The notes under the pieces: generated by a model
What the model was told of the DNA's origin: nothing
What the model saw: only the letters and a program-made list of their open reading frames with translations
Databases searched by the model: none
Assembly (NCBI GenBank): GCA_007644065.1
Contig: VJWN01000016.1
Coordinates: 186,001-250,000, forward strand
Source of the DNA: Margaritispora aquatica
Taxonomy: Eukaryota > Ascomycota > Leotiomycetes > Helotiales > Discinellaceae
Length of the DNA stretch: 64,000 nt
Direction of reading: 5' to 3'
Shown: piece by piece, positions 34,769 to 46,727 of the stretch
Position numbering within the stretch: position 1 is the first letter of the stretch
How the letters are laid out: every line of letters starts with the position of its first letter
Program-made: the position numbers and the translations under genes

Positions 34769-37700
34769 GATTGCGATTTGAGTTGATAATGTTTGAACTG
34801 ATCAATTTCAAAAGTCAAAAGACAGGATAAAGAGAGAAAAATGAAATGGGAGCTCCAGCACAATATGAAGGCATGGGAGCTTCCAAAATGAGATGCATGT
34901 CTCATCCACCCATTCACCCAACCTCCATGACATTGGTCACAATTCGAGGTACTGCAGTGCCAAGACCTAAAAATGATCCTTCAAGACGCCACGACCGCGC
35001 TCTTTGTGAAGGTGTGTAATAAATGGCGTTTTCGAGGCTGAAGGTTGTGGGGTATGAGCCTTGTCGTTGATGAACATCGTTGGTCGGTTTGGGGCCTTGC
35101 TGCCCAGATTTGACCACATTCGGGGTGATTCATTTCAGCTGAAAGACATCCTTGTTACGATAACTTTGATTGGTGCTATTTCGTGTGGATCACCGGTGAT
35201 ATGAGGCTCTCACGGCTCGGACGGGAAGAAGAGAAAGATGATGAGATTTCTAGACGATGCTTCACTGTTTTTAGAAGCTTGTGAATTAAGCATATCTGAA
35301 CGGATTTCCGTAGCTCGAACCTTGAAGCAACAATGACAACGTGGAGGTAACGACGACAAGAACTACAACCGTTCTCTTGCAACCAGAACGTTGTAAGACA
35401 ATGTGACTTCTTCAACAGTGGCTTATCGTCGCCTTGCCCAGTTTCTATGAAAATTATCTCATGGTGGCAGAGCCTTGTGCATGGGTGGCATTCAGCCTGA
35501 AGTTTTGCATCCTTCATATGTCTGTCATAACATCTCTGCCGTAGATTGACCAGAGGTGGAATCCTTCTTCTCGATAAATGTATCTTGATGATTCTCGGAA
35601 CTTGGTGTTAGGCTTTCAAGAGATGTTTACCAAGCACTCAGGGAGCCTTGCGGGATGTGGAGAGATGATGATCTGATAATCGATGCGTCCTCCATTTTTC
35701 TCTTTTCTTTCTGCACTGCGAGTTCTCGGTCTGTCTTACCTGCATACATAATGTGGGTGGGATATCGGAGAACAAATGGCAACACTATGTACATGAAAAG
35801 GTCGAGAGCTTAATCACAAGCCTCATAATTCTATAGTTCTGTTTCATCTTGGATCACATGACTCCGTGCAATGAGTGCTCGGACATGCATTGAAGCTGCG
35901 ACTCATGTATGCCATTTATCGAGAAGCAAGAAGAGAGCTATGATCTACCTCGAGATATCCGAGCAAAGGGAGACTAGGTAGGACGATTCCTACATATATC
36001 TAGCCAAAGAACTACAACGCAAGATCACATGATCTGTAATATATAGCCTACTCGAACTGTTGATCATTCCTTCTTCTGTACTTTTGCGCTGTTATAGAGC
36101 CAATGCTAAACTTCATTGTCACTGTCAAATCCTACCTCGGCACTAAATTAAGTTTAAGGACGTGTTTATCGAGAAAATTCAACTACGAAAGATTTTATCG
36201 CTCAAGGTCTTGCAGGTTACCAAGCATGACCTCAAATCCGTCTTAAGAGACATAGCTAGACTCTCAACCCCTGCCTGAGTAATTAAGGCTTTATATCTTT
36301 CCCCATTGTCATCGAGTGTCTCCAATACTACTATGCAAATCAGTGGACGATCCGCCAGTGCTCAAATCCTTCGGTAGCGAATGTCGAAACACTTAAGCTT
36401 TTGTCAGCTGTACATATCAGCGAATCAAATTGAAGCGTGATGCAATGACATGGTACTTGGGATCGGTGTTAGAGGGGAGCACTTAATGGAGGTTTCTTTG
36501 TACGTAATCTTACTTTGCTTTATTTACTTTTCTCCTCCCAAGAAATCGAGCGAACGTTGATTTGCACACAGAAGAACATTGATATGACAGCAGTCTGTTT
36601 AACCATAGAAGGCCTTGGAAGGCGTTTGATAGAGGCATCTGGATATATGGTGAAATAATGCCTATTGAAGTCGTTTGAGTTTGAGTGTAGAGTGATTAAC
36701 CTTATCTCGATCGGTACACCTCTAAATACGCGGCGAGCATAGGCAGTTGGCTTTGAAATTTCCACGATTCACGAATCTGTTTCTGCCTCCGCTTGATTAC
36801 AGAATATACCAGATATGAGACTCGCATACGAGGTCAATCTCAAATGACAAACAACTCAATTTGCGTTTCTTCTCTTAAAGTTTCAGGATTCATTTCTTCG
36901 AGCATTGGGGGATTGTCATGAAACTACCTTGAAGTGACTCAATTAGAGCCACACATATGTCTTTCTTGACTTTGCTAGGGCTTGGAACTTCCCTAGTCAA
37001 TCTCATGCATGTAGCTGGCTATGCAAACCGAAAAGAGACGCTGCAGTAGAGTGGGTGAGTAAATTTTAAGCGAAGATGAGGGCTTCTGAAGTAGCGATAT
37101 TGGGGTTATGCATTTGATTGTAGCGGACTTGAGACCCTGGATACACAGCGAATTATTTAGAGTGAAATCAGGCATGGTAGAAGATAAATGGTCAGGGAAA
37201 TTGTATTGATAATTGAATAAGTGACAGTAAAAACATGGTAGGTAATTCAACTTCTGGCAAGTAGGATGAGTGGACAAACGTCCGACCATAATGCCTCACA
37301 GTTCCAAGAACTAAATCACCACTATCTTAGCAACACGCATAACCATTTAGTTGTATAAATAGCCCCTTTAGATGACCTCTGGTAGTAAGCATTTATGATT
37401 GTTGAGAGAGTTAGTTTTGTGGTTTGCATCTGAAGGGCTTCGATTATTTCGAAAATTTGGTTGTGCCCCGTTTTGAACTCAAGGTATACAAATATTACAA
37501 GTGGTCTAGAAGAGATGCCAAACACTATAGAGTCACATGTGAGCTAGATATACACGTTGAGGTTCTACGCATCCACGAGGCAGTAGATTTGTATTGGCTA
37601 TATCAAGCTCGTGCACTTCCAAACATATCCTCGAAGCTACATTCTACAGCTCCAAGTTCTCTCGCATAGAAAATCGAAGAATTACGCCAGGTAGAAGATC

Positions 37701-38676
37701 GCCCGACGAAGCCTCATTCTCCTATCACATACGTGCAGCCCTCTTCACCTATCCAAACCTCATGCACACGTCCAGCATCGACATCGATTCGGTCACCAAC
37801 GCCATACGTTGTCTTCTCAGGTACGTCATCTTTAGGGTAAGTGATGGTGAGTTGCCCCTTCAGGATGAGATGTGTAGTGAGCTCTCGGTGAGAGTGAGGA
37901 CTGTAATGGGCATTGCTGTAGCAAACTAGTTAGCCTTGAAAAGAATTGTAAGGTGTGAGGCAGATTTACGGTCCATCTGTCCATGTGAACACATGGGTGA
38001 AACCCCAATTCTTCACCTCTTTCTCAGATTCTCGTTGGGTTTTTGAGGTCATATTGCGATATATCTGAAGTAAATGCAATGGTAAAGAGGAGGCAATGTT
38101 ATAAAGTAAACACGGGCCTCAGGCGCTCCCACGTCATCTTGCCGATTCAACGGCTTTGACGGGACAAGGGAACGGGAAGTTTCAAAAAGCAATTGGCATT
38201 CTTTACAGTCTTTCCATGTCCATCATCTATGATAAACTTCAATAGTTAAGCATTTTCAATGTATGATTCATGCATTCCTCTCGTATACCTCCACTGAGTG
38301 TTCATGTTTCAATCCCCCTACTTACATTCAAGTTTCAGCCCCCAATCATCTTCATGTCAGCTTGATTCAGGATTGCGGCTCTTCTCTTCCTTGTAACCAT
38401 CCCTTCATCATTTCATTCTCAGAGAATCAACGGAAATGTTTCTCGAGATGCACACTCTTTCCTCCCCATGACACTAGACACTAGCAGTCTGCTACAGTGA
38501 GTTACCCACCTCTTTCTTTCACCAAGCCTTGCCTCGGCGATCCCGGTCAAATAGGTCGAATCAGCAGAAGCATCAGCATGCAGCTCATAGCCAAACAAGT
38601 TGGAACGATGTTTTGAGGAGTAAGGCTTTCAAATGGCGCTGACAATCATCCAGCCAAGGCCGCAACCTCATTCACA
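34769..38676. other. 3.9-kb stretch without a convincing gene
   Basis: Only short frames (all under about 115 codons) with no domain sequence or consistent splice partners. Sequence is AT-rich with scattered pyrimidine tracts. The right end (38.2-38.68 kb) is CT-rich and should contain the promoter and leader of the phospholipase C gene. No tRNA or transposon end was recognised. Confidence 0.55.
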
Positions 38677-40915
38677 ATGGTTCCTCATCCCACTCCCACC
38701 AGTAACCATTTCTCCATACATAAGCTTATGGCCATATCGACAATGCTTTCACCCTCGCATCACCATACACATTTGAAGCCTCTGATACAGGCAGGTGGAG
38801 GAGCTGCAATGTCCGAGGTACCCCATCAGCAGCTATACCTGTCTCACGCAATTCAAGAACATCTGCGAAGGGTCTACGATTCGATACGGCGTCCTGATGC
38901 TACATTATCTCGTGCAAAGCTTCAAGCATGGCTAGCCAGTGTGCAGAAGTCACCGATAGAGTCTTTGGAGAAGGAAGCTTATAAATTTGAGGAGTTCCTA
39001 GAGACTGTTTACTGCAATCGTGGGCTAGAATCAGTGGGGGATATACGGCCCGAGGATCAGGACTTGACCAAGCCTTTGAGCAACTACTACATCAGCAGTA
39101 GCCACAATACATATCTTATGGGCAATCAGCTATCCTCGAAGAGTTCTACAGAGGCATACAAGAATGTAAGTGGTTGTCTGCAGTTGTGAACTTTGCTAAT
39201 ATAACTAGGTCCTACTACGAGGATGCCGTTGCATTGAGATTGATGTACACAATGGAGAAGCTCCAGATAATAAGTCTAGCGAAAACTTGTCACCACTGAA
39301 CTCTCCAAAATCACCATCACAATCCGAGCATAAACGACATGGAAGTACACTTTCTAGTCGAGCTGCCGCCGCTTTCGAGAAGGCTGAAGAAAAGTTGGAA
39401 AAGGCGAAGAAGCATCTATCAGACAAGACTGGGATTGGGAAGGACAGTAACGATGAACGGGTGCGCAAGCATGGAACGTCCACCTCCCTAGATGTTGGAA
39501 AGGATATTGAAAGACCATCATCTGTGCGCTCAACACGATCTGGAGAGCCCTTGGTATTGCATGGCTGGACTTTGACAGCACCAATTGGATTTAGAGCTGT
39601 TTGTAGTGCTATTCGAGAGACTGCTTTCCTGAAAAGCCCGCTTCCCATCATTGTCAGTCTGGAAGTACACGCAGATCCGGACCAGCAAGAGGTTATGGTG
39701 GAGATAATGAAGGAAGAGTGGAAAGGATATCTTGTTGAGCAACCACATGAAGGATGTAATCCCGAGGAGCGGCTTCCCAGACTAGAGGAATTGCTGAACA
39801 AGATTCTTGTCAAGGTAAAGAAAGCTGTGGCAGATAAACAAGACACGGCATCCGCGAATGGATCCTTGGTACCGGTGAAGTCGAAGACTGATGCTGACTC
39901 TATTCATTCTGCCTCTGAGGATGAGAGAGGTGATAAGAAGAAGAAGGTCAAGATTTGCGAGAATCTCAGCAATTTAGGAATCTACACCCATAGCGAACAC
40001 TTTTCGAGTTTTGATGCAAAATCGTCGAAGACACCACCCCACATCTACTCGATTAGCGAGAGCCAAATCATCGAACTGCATGAAGACAAAAAGGCAGAGA
40101 TGTTACTACATAATCGAGACTTCTTCATGCGTGCGTATCCAGCCGGAATCAGAATAGATTCTTCAAATCCAGACCCTTCGGAATTTTGGCGAAAAGGGGT
40201 TCAAATGGTTGCATTAAATTGGCAAACACTTGACGAAGGGATGATGCTGAATGAAGGTATGTTCGCGGGTGGACATGGATGGGTTTTGAAACCCTCGGGA
40301 TATCGCAGTGATCATACAGAACCTGTGGATTACAAGACGATTGACTTGAAGATTACTGTCCTTGCTGGCCAACATATCCCCTTGCCACCGAATCAATCAG
40401 TGAAAGGCTTCAACCCTTATGTTCGATGCGAGCTTCATGTCGAGAGAGAACAAGAAACGAACGAACCTGTTAAAGAGGCAGATTGCAAAAGGCAGACGCC
40501 ATGGCGAAAAGGAGATCATCCAGATTTTGGACCCGAAGGACATGAGTTATTGTTCCCACATATCACAAAAGTCGTTGAGGAACTAAGTTTTGTGAGGTAA
40601 GCTTTTCAGTCATTTTCTTTGGTTACACAACCTACACCGCTGGATCCAGCCATCTGGTACTTTACATGCAACGGACCGTTGCGTGAGCTTTTAGTACTTG
40701 TGTGACAATATCTCCTATGTCGGAGCTAATTGCTCTCTAGGTTCAAGATTGAAGATTCACGCTACGCGGGAGACAACTTAGCCGCTTGGGCTTGTATACG
40801 ACTTGACCGTTTACAGCAAGGATATCGGTTTGTGCATTTATTAGATGCAAAGGGCCAAGCGACACCAGGTATTATTCTCGTGAAAATCGAGAAGAAGGTC
40901 ACGAATTGGAAATGA
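38677..40915 (+). CDS. Phosphoinositide-specific phospholipase C (delta-like)
   Basis: Three exons (38677-39165, 39209-40596, 40741-40915) give 683 aa. The enzyme cleaves PIP2 to IP3 and diacylglycerol at membranes, feeding calcium signalling. A short helical N-terminal region (48-125) replaces the PH/EF-hand part of animal delta enzymes. The X domain begins with [16 protein letters not shown] (catalytic H143), [11 protein letters not shown] (E173, D175 for calcium), LHGWTLT (second catalytic H281) and IIVSLEVH (E315). The Y domain (about 413-529) contains [21 protein letters not shown] and [14 protein letters not shown], and a C2 domain (about 541-683) ends the protein. A Ser/Lys-rich insertion of about 98 residues splits the X domain between DVHNG and EPLVLHG. 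All catalytic residues are present, so the enzyme should be active. An upstream exon cannot be excluded. Confidence 0.93.
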
Positions 40916-42116
40916 CGACGTTGGACTTCAGCACTAGTGCATCGGTGTCGAAACAGGTTACTGTGCTGGAGTCGGGATGAAAGAGATCGCGCCAAAGCAC
41001 GTAAGCATCACGGTGCTAAATGGAATGGGCGGTGATTGATGGATTTCTTTGCTGCGAGTGTCATTAATGGTCATGGATACCCCACTGTATGGCGTTTTAG
41101 CGAGCGATGAACAGAGCGACTGTTTAGTTGCGTTGGTGCACAGCACATTATCTGTGACATGTTTGAGGTAGCATGAGTGGAGTTTGCTTTGGGAAGATAG
41201 GGGGTGGATAGTGAGCATCTAATCGAGGCTTTTCTTCATCGTTACTCTCGCTGCGTGATAATGGCTTGTGCATACTCTCACGTCTAACTCTCATTTGGTG
41301 GAACCGTGAACATCCCAACAGGATTGTGAATGTCTCGAGGTCTAGCTTGTGTTTTCCTCAACAATTGGTAATACTGCAAAGCTCGCTGGTATATATATCC
41401 ATACATAGCAAATAGAGCAGATTCCACGGCCTTTCGAGATCCAAATTGAGGCTACTAGAGAGGAGCAAGTGTTGACGTGTTTGTCAAGTTGAATTTAGCG
41501 AGTGTTCCACCAATGCTTGATCAGCTTTTCATGCAAATCACTTGCTAGAAACCTCAATGAAGGAGTTGAGATTGAGTAGGTAGTTAGGTAGCTGGGGCTG
41601 ATACCTCCTTCTCTGTTCTTGAAGATCTATGTGTCTGAAGTGATTCCATGGGTGCATTGCTCGGTTAGACATTGAAAGTTGCGACGTCACTACGCACCAT
41701 GAGATCAACGAGTGGCTAACGCTGTGGCGAGGTTATTGTTTTCTTCTTTGCTCTGGCCTGGTGTCTAGTAGCCATGAGGCATGTACTATGACGACGGGGA
41801 CTTGGTCAAATGAGAGGGGGAAAGGCGGCACCGAGACATCACGACTGAGAGGAGATTCACTTGCGATTTGCATAGAGGATCTTGCGTGGCTTGTTCTTGT
41901 GATTCAATGCTTTGGGTTCCATGGACAGATTTGAGTTTCTGATTTGAGGCAAGTTTCGCGCCCAGCTGTGAAATTTCAAGTTGAGAATCCGTGGGTCGGG
42001 ATCCTTCATATCTCGCCCTTAGCTCTACAAGTGTTTGATTGAGGCTCATAGCTAGATCTCATGCCTCTGGTCACTCTGCTTTGGTATGCTGAGTTGGTCA
42101 GCGGCATCTCTGGGGT
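40916..42116. other. Intergenic region left of the repeat domain
   Basis: 1.2 kb with only short frames. It includes the phospholipase C 3' UTR. No palindrome box of the repeat domain is found until 42,123. Confidence 0.55.
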
Positions 42117-42122
42117 GCTCTT

Positions 42123-42176
42123 GTTCCCAGAACACCATGCCCCACTTCATTTGCTACTATTTCTCGTTCCGAGAAC
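42123..42176 (+). repeat. Leftmost twin palindrome box, 43-bp spacing
   Basis: GTTCCCAGAAC at 42123 and GTTCCGAGAAC at 42166 start 43 bp apart, about one helical turn more than the 32-33 bp of most boxes. Confidence 0.8.
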
Positions 42177-42294
42177 AAGACGCCTAAATTGAAGATCTTT
42201 GACCTATCCAAGGTTTCATGTAGTTCGTGGTATATCGAGCAGGTCACAACTTCGGTTTTGGATGCCTTTGTTGGGGCAAGCATTCTAGATAGAT

Positions 42295-42680
42295 ATAATT
42301 GGTGGTTGTGCTGAGACCAGAGCTCGCTAGCGTTTTGTAGCTACAAGCTTGTGCTGAGGACGTGAGATTAGATACTTACAAGGTGAGGGAAATTCCAGAA
42401 TTAGTGAGTATCAGCCACTTGATGGAGTCTCAGTAGCGTAGAGTTTCAGTTTCGCTCAAGTGTATTGGAGCGTTAATTTTATAAGAGAAAGATTGGTGGT
42501 CATGCTGAGATCAGAACTCGCTAGCATTTTATTGCCAGACACTTGTTCCCAGAGCATGAATACAAGATCAGCGAGATTTTGGAAATGGTGAATTTCAGCG
42601 ACTGGACAGGGTCTCAAACGCTTAGGATTTCGGTCCGAGTCAATTATATTGGAGCTTTGATTTTTTGGAGGGGACAATGT
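42295..42680 (+). repeat. 193-bp tandem duplication in the left flank
   Basis: ATTGGTGGT(TG/CA)TGCTGAGA and ACTCGCTAGC(G/A)TTTT-type text starts at about 42,299 and again at about 42,492, a step of 193 bp. Downstream parts (..GAAATTCCAG/..GAAATGGTGAATTTCAGC, then ATTGGAGC(G/T)TTRATTTT) also recur in order. Copies are clearly diverged. Confidence 0.8.
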
Positions 42681-42688
42681 TGACGAGC

Positions 42689-43455
42689 GTTCCGAGAACG
42701 AGTTGGGCGGCCAATTTATAATGGGCCGCATGTTCTCGGAACGACAACCATTACGAGACAATTAAAGACCAGCAGCTAGTCATTTTATCTAGACGCGACG
42801 GGAGGCTTAGAAAATACATCTAAAGTCTTCTCGATAAGCTGTTGATTTGGTATAGAAATAACTGATGGGCTATCAACGGTAGCTGTCCCGGGAACGGTTC
42901 CTCGCAGCCAAATTACTGTGCTCGGAACCAAAAGTTCAATGTGTGATTCAGAGATACACACTTTCAGTATTGGGTCTTGATATCAATTAGAGCATTTGGA
43001 GTCCGTTTAGGCCGCTTTGAATAAGATGATCTTGCTCTAGGTGTAAAATCGTGTGGTCGGTCTCGGCACGGTTCCGAACAGCCAAATGCTGTTCTCGGAA
43101 CACGACGATTGAATGTGCGTTTTCAAGATACACCCTTTTGGAACTTGATTTCAATATCGATGGGAACACCCAGTACTTGTTTATCCCATTTTTAGTTATA
43201 TGGTCTTTCTCGATATGGAAAACCATGTAGTGGTTCTCGGCACTGTTCTCAACAACCAAAAATCCGTGCTCAGAACGAAATCTGTAAAATCAATTTATAA
43301 CAACACTATAAGCCTATCAATTTGAGTTTAGATATTGATTCAATTCTGAAACCACAATATAGAGCAGCTTGAATTGCGTGGCCCTTTTTTTATAGAATTG
43401 ATTAATGTCTTGGTTCTGAGAACAGTTCTTTACAGCCGAATGTCTGTTCTCGGAA
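42689..43455 (+). repeat. Left series of five twin-palindrome boxes, period about 173-196 bp
   Basis: First/second palindromes start at 42689/42732, 42885/42918, 43059/43091, 43233/43266 and 43413/43445. Box-to-box steps are 196, 174, 174 and 180 bp. Within a box the palindromes are 43, 33, 32, 33 and 32 bp apart. Between them lies a conserved GGTTCYT..CAGCCAAAT-like centre. The DNA between boxes shows little resemblance. Confidence 0.9.
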
Positions 43456-44088
43456 GAGGAAATTTCAAGGAATCTACAACTTGTAGCTACGACATAGTGA
43501 GATGCCTTGGTTTCTTGAGAGTAGGGCTAAAGCCAAAACCACAAGCAATCACAAAGAAAAAGCCTAGAATGGTATATAGTGCGTAGAATAAGACGCGGTA
43601 CGCTTCTGAGAACAGTAAGTTGTATGTAGAGAACGGTGCTAAGAACAGCCCAGACAAAAGCCGTGGGAATTGCTCTAAAAACATTCAGTGCTGAGTACGG
43701 TGAGATATATAGAAGAAACGATACCGAGAGCAACCCAGGCAAAAGCCGTGGAGCAATTTTGAGGATATATCCAAGAACGGTACTGAAAACAATAAAGTAT
43801 ATGTTAGGAACGGTGCTGAGTACAAGACCAGCGTAGGCCTTGGCTTTAGAACTATGCTGGGAACAAGATTAAGGTGCTAGGAACGGTGCCGGGAACAGCT
43901 TTTATATTAGTTCTAAGAACAGTGTGAAGGTAGTAAAAACTGTGCTAAGAACAGTCGTCTTAGGCTGTACTGAGAACACGATTAAGGTAAGAAGAACTGT
44001 ACTAGGAACAGCCGTACTGAGAACACGAATAAGGTGGTAAGAACTGTACTAGGAATAGCTTTTATATTGGTCCTGAGAACGCGATTAA

Positions 44089-44300
44089 GGTGGTGGGAAC
44101 TGTGCTGAGAACGGCCGTACTGAGAACAGTATTAAGGTGGTGAGAACTGTGCTGAGAACGGCCGTACTGAGAACAGTATTAAGGTGGTGAGAACTGTGCT
44201 AAGAACGGCCGTACTGAGAACAGTATTAAGGTGGTGGGAACTGTGCTGAGAACGGCCGTACTGAGAACAGTATTAAGGTGGTGGGAACTGTGCTGGGAAT
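44089..44300 (+). repeat. 47-bp tandem repeat block
   Basis: TGTGCT(G/A)(A/G)GAA starts at 44101, 44148, 44195, 44242 and 44289, exactly 47 bp apart. Inside a unit the half sites GAGAAC are 15, 20 and 12 bp apart. Units are nearly identical, so this is the youngest part of the array. Confidence 0.95.
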
Positions 44301-45639
44301 AGCCTTTTATATTAGTACTAAGAACCCAATTAAGGTGGTGAGAACTGTACTAGGAACAGCTTTTATATTGGTCCTGAGAACAGTATCAAGGCGGTGAGAA
44401 CTGTGCTGAGAACAGGCTGTACTAAGAACACGATCAAGCTGGTAAGAACTATGCTGGGAACAGCTGCGCTAAGAACATGATTAAGGTAGTAAAAACGGTA
44501 CTAAGAACAGCTTTTGGTATTGGTACTAATTACAAGACTTGGCTGCTAGGAATGGTGCTGAGAACAGTTGTCCCGAAATCCAAAGGCTGTACTAGGAACG
44601 GGATTTAGGTGCTGGGAACGGTGCTCAGAACAGCCTTCCCAACACTAAAAAGCTGTACTGAGAACGGGATTTGACGGGGTGGAAACGGTACTAAGAACAC
44701 GTGTCCCGCGCTGTACTAAGAACAAAATCAAGGTGATGAGAAGCGTGCTAAGAACAAGAATTCAAAAGGCCTCAAAAATGATCCCAAACTTCTTTTCGAA
44801 CGAATCTTACTTATTATTGGGACTCGGAACGATAAAACCGCTGGTGTGAATGGTGCTGGGAACAGCTCTTATTGGAAAGTGAAAGCCACGCTCGGAACAG
44901 GGTTTGGCGGGTAGAAGTCGTGCCGGGAACAGCCGTTAGTGCCGGTATTGAGAACCAGATTTTTGCCGGTAAGAACCGTGCTGAGAACAACGAAAAATCA
45001 CATAATAAGTAGTTGAAAATAATAAGAAAGACGATTTCTAAAGTTGGTCTGGGAACAGAATTTAGCGGGTGGGAACCGTACAGAGAACAGCTATTGCGGG
45101 CTTCACTGAGAACCGGATTTTGGTGATGAGAACGGTGCCGAGAACAACGCGAAAGTATTTTGCAAAAGATGACTCCGGACTGGTTCTCGGAACAAGGTTA
45201 AAGTAGTGAGAATCGTGTTGAAAACAAGATTTTTATTTATTTATTATTTGACTTAATAGACGTAATTTTACATCTCGAAATTGTACTGAGAACAGGATTT
45301 AAGTGGTGGGAACTGTCCTAGGAACAACGTAAAAAAGAGGCCGGGATATAACTAAAAACGCGATTGACCACGGAATTAAAGACTGTTCTAAGAACAGTAA
45401 AATAGGCGCTGGGAACAGTGTTGAGAACAAGATGTAGAATTATGAAAGCTGATCTCAGCACAGCCAAAAGGTTGCTGGGAACGGTACCTAGAACAAGACC
45501 GAAAACTGTTCTAAGAACAGAATTAAAGTGGTAGGAACCGGGCTGAGAACTAAATATAAAATTATAAGAGTTGTTCTAAGAACAACGAAATAGCCACTGA
45601 GAACTGTACTGGGAACGAAAAGAAAACCGGTCTGAAAAT

Positions 45640-46680
45640 GATTGAAACCGCGACCAAGAATGAAAGTAAAGGCTGTACTGAGAACAAGAATATATACTAT
45701 AGGAACGGTGCTGAGAACAAAGCTATAAATTATAAGAGCTGTACTAAGAACTACGAAATGGCTGTCGGGAACGGTACTGAGAACGAAAGTAAAGAATGTA
45801 CTAAGAACAAGAATATATACTATAGGAACAGTACTGAGAACAAAAGTAAAAGCTGTACTGAGAACAAGAATATATACTATGGGAATAGTGCTGAGAACAG
45901 AGCCCAAAAATTATAAGAGCTGTGCCAAGAACTACAAAATGGCTGTTAGGAACGGTACTGAGAACGAAAGTAAAGAATGTACTGAGAACAAGAATATATA
46001 CTATAGGAATAGTACTGAGAACAAAAGTAAAAGCTGTACTGAGAACAAGAATATATACTATGGGAACAGTGCTGAGAACAGAGCCCAAAAATTATAAGAG
46101 CTGTGCTGGGAACGATGAAATGGCTGTTGGGAACGGTGCCGAGAACGAAAGCAAAAGCTGTGCTGAGAACAAGAATATATACCGTAGGAACAGTGCCGAG
46201 AACGAAAGCAAAAATTATAAGAGCTGTTCTGGGAACGATAAAATGGTTGTCGGGAACGGTACTGAGAACAAAGGTAAAGGCTGTACTAAGAACAAGAATA
46301 TATACTATAGGAACGGTACTGAGAACAAAACTACAAATTATAAGAGCTGTACTGGGAACAGCCAAATGGCTATCGGGAACGGTACTGAGAACGACAATAT
46401 ATCATGATTAGGAAACGCGTAAAAACGTGATTAAAAGCAAATCTGCAAGCTGTTCTGAGAACAGAAGTTTGTGTATAGAGAACGGTATTGAGTACGATAA
46501 AAATTTGTAGCTAAAATTAAGGCTGTGCTGGCAACGATAAAATGGCTGTTAGGAACGGTACTGAGAACAAGAATATATACTATAGGAACGGTACTAAGAA
46601 CAAAGCTACAAATTATAAGAGCTGTACTGGGAACAGCCAAATGGCTGTCGGGAATGGTGTTGAGAACGAGAAAATTTAAA
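45640..46680 (+). repeat. Higher-order repeat of 181 and 122-123 bp
   Basis: The landmark ATGGCTGT(C/T)GGGAAC, with variants, lies at about 45758, 45939, 46120, 46242 and 46365, i.e. steps of 181, 181, 122 and 123 bp. The 59-bp difference equals one inner unit (AAGAATATATACTATAGGAAC plus half sites). Two further landmarks follow near 46,540 and 46,642. Confidence 0.9.
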
Positions 46681-46727
46681 GAATTAGAACACACCTTACA
46701 ACACGATTGGGAGTAAAATTAAAATCT

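Larger units (their letters stand above)
43600..46700 (+). repeat. Dense core array of GAGAAC/GGGAAC half sites
   Basis: About 3.1 kb in which R-G-R-A-A-C half sites occur every 12-30 bp, mostly as (G/T)GTRCTGAGAAC preceded 12 bp upstream by another GGGAAC. Local periods of 47 bp (44.1-44.3 kb) and of 59/122/181 bp (45.6-46.7 kb) are nested in it. Nearly all half sites keep one orientation. The unit drifts gradually along the array. Confidence 0.92.

Noticed and set aside
45488..46407. Open frames over the repeat core on both strands (for example minus 45488-45907, plus 45922-46407) that encode repetitive VLSTVPIVYILVLST- or NKNIYYRN-like peptides
   Set aside because: They exist only because the repeat unit lacks stops in those frames; there are no start contexts, splice sites or conserved frame across the array.
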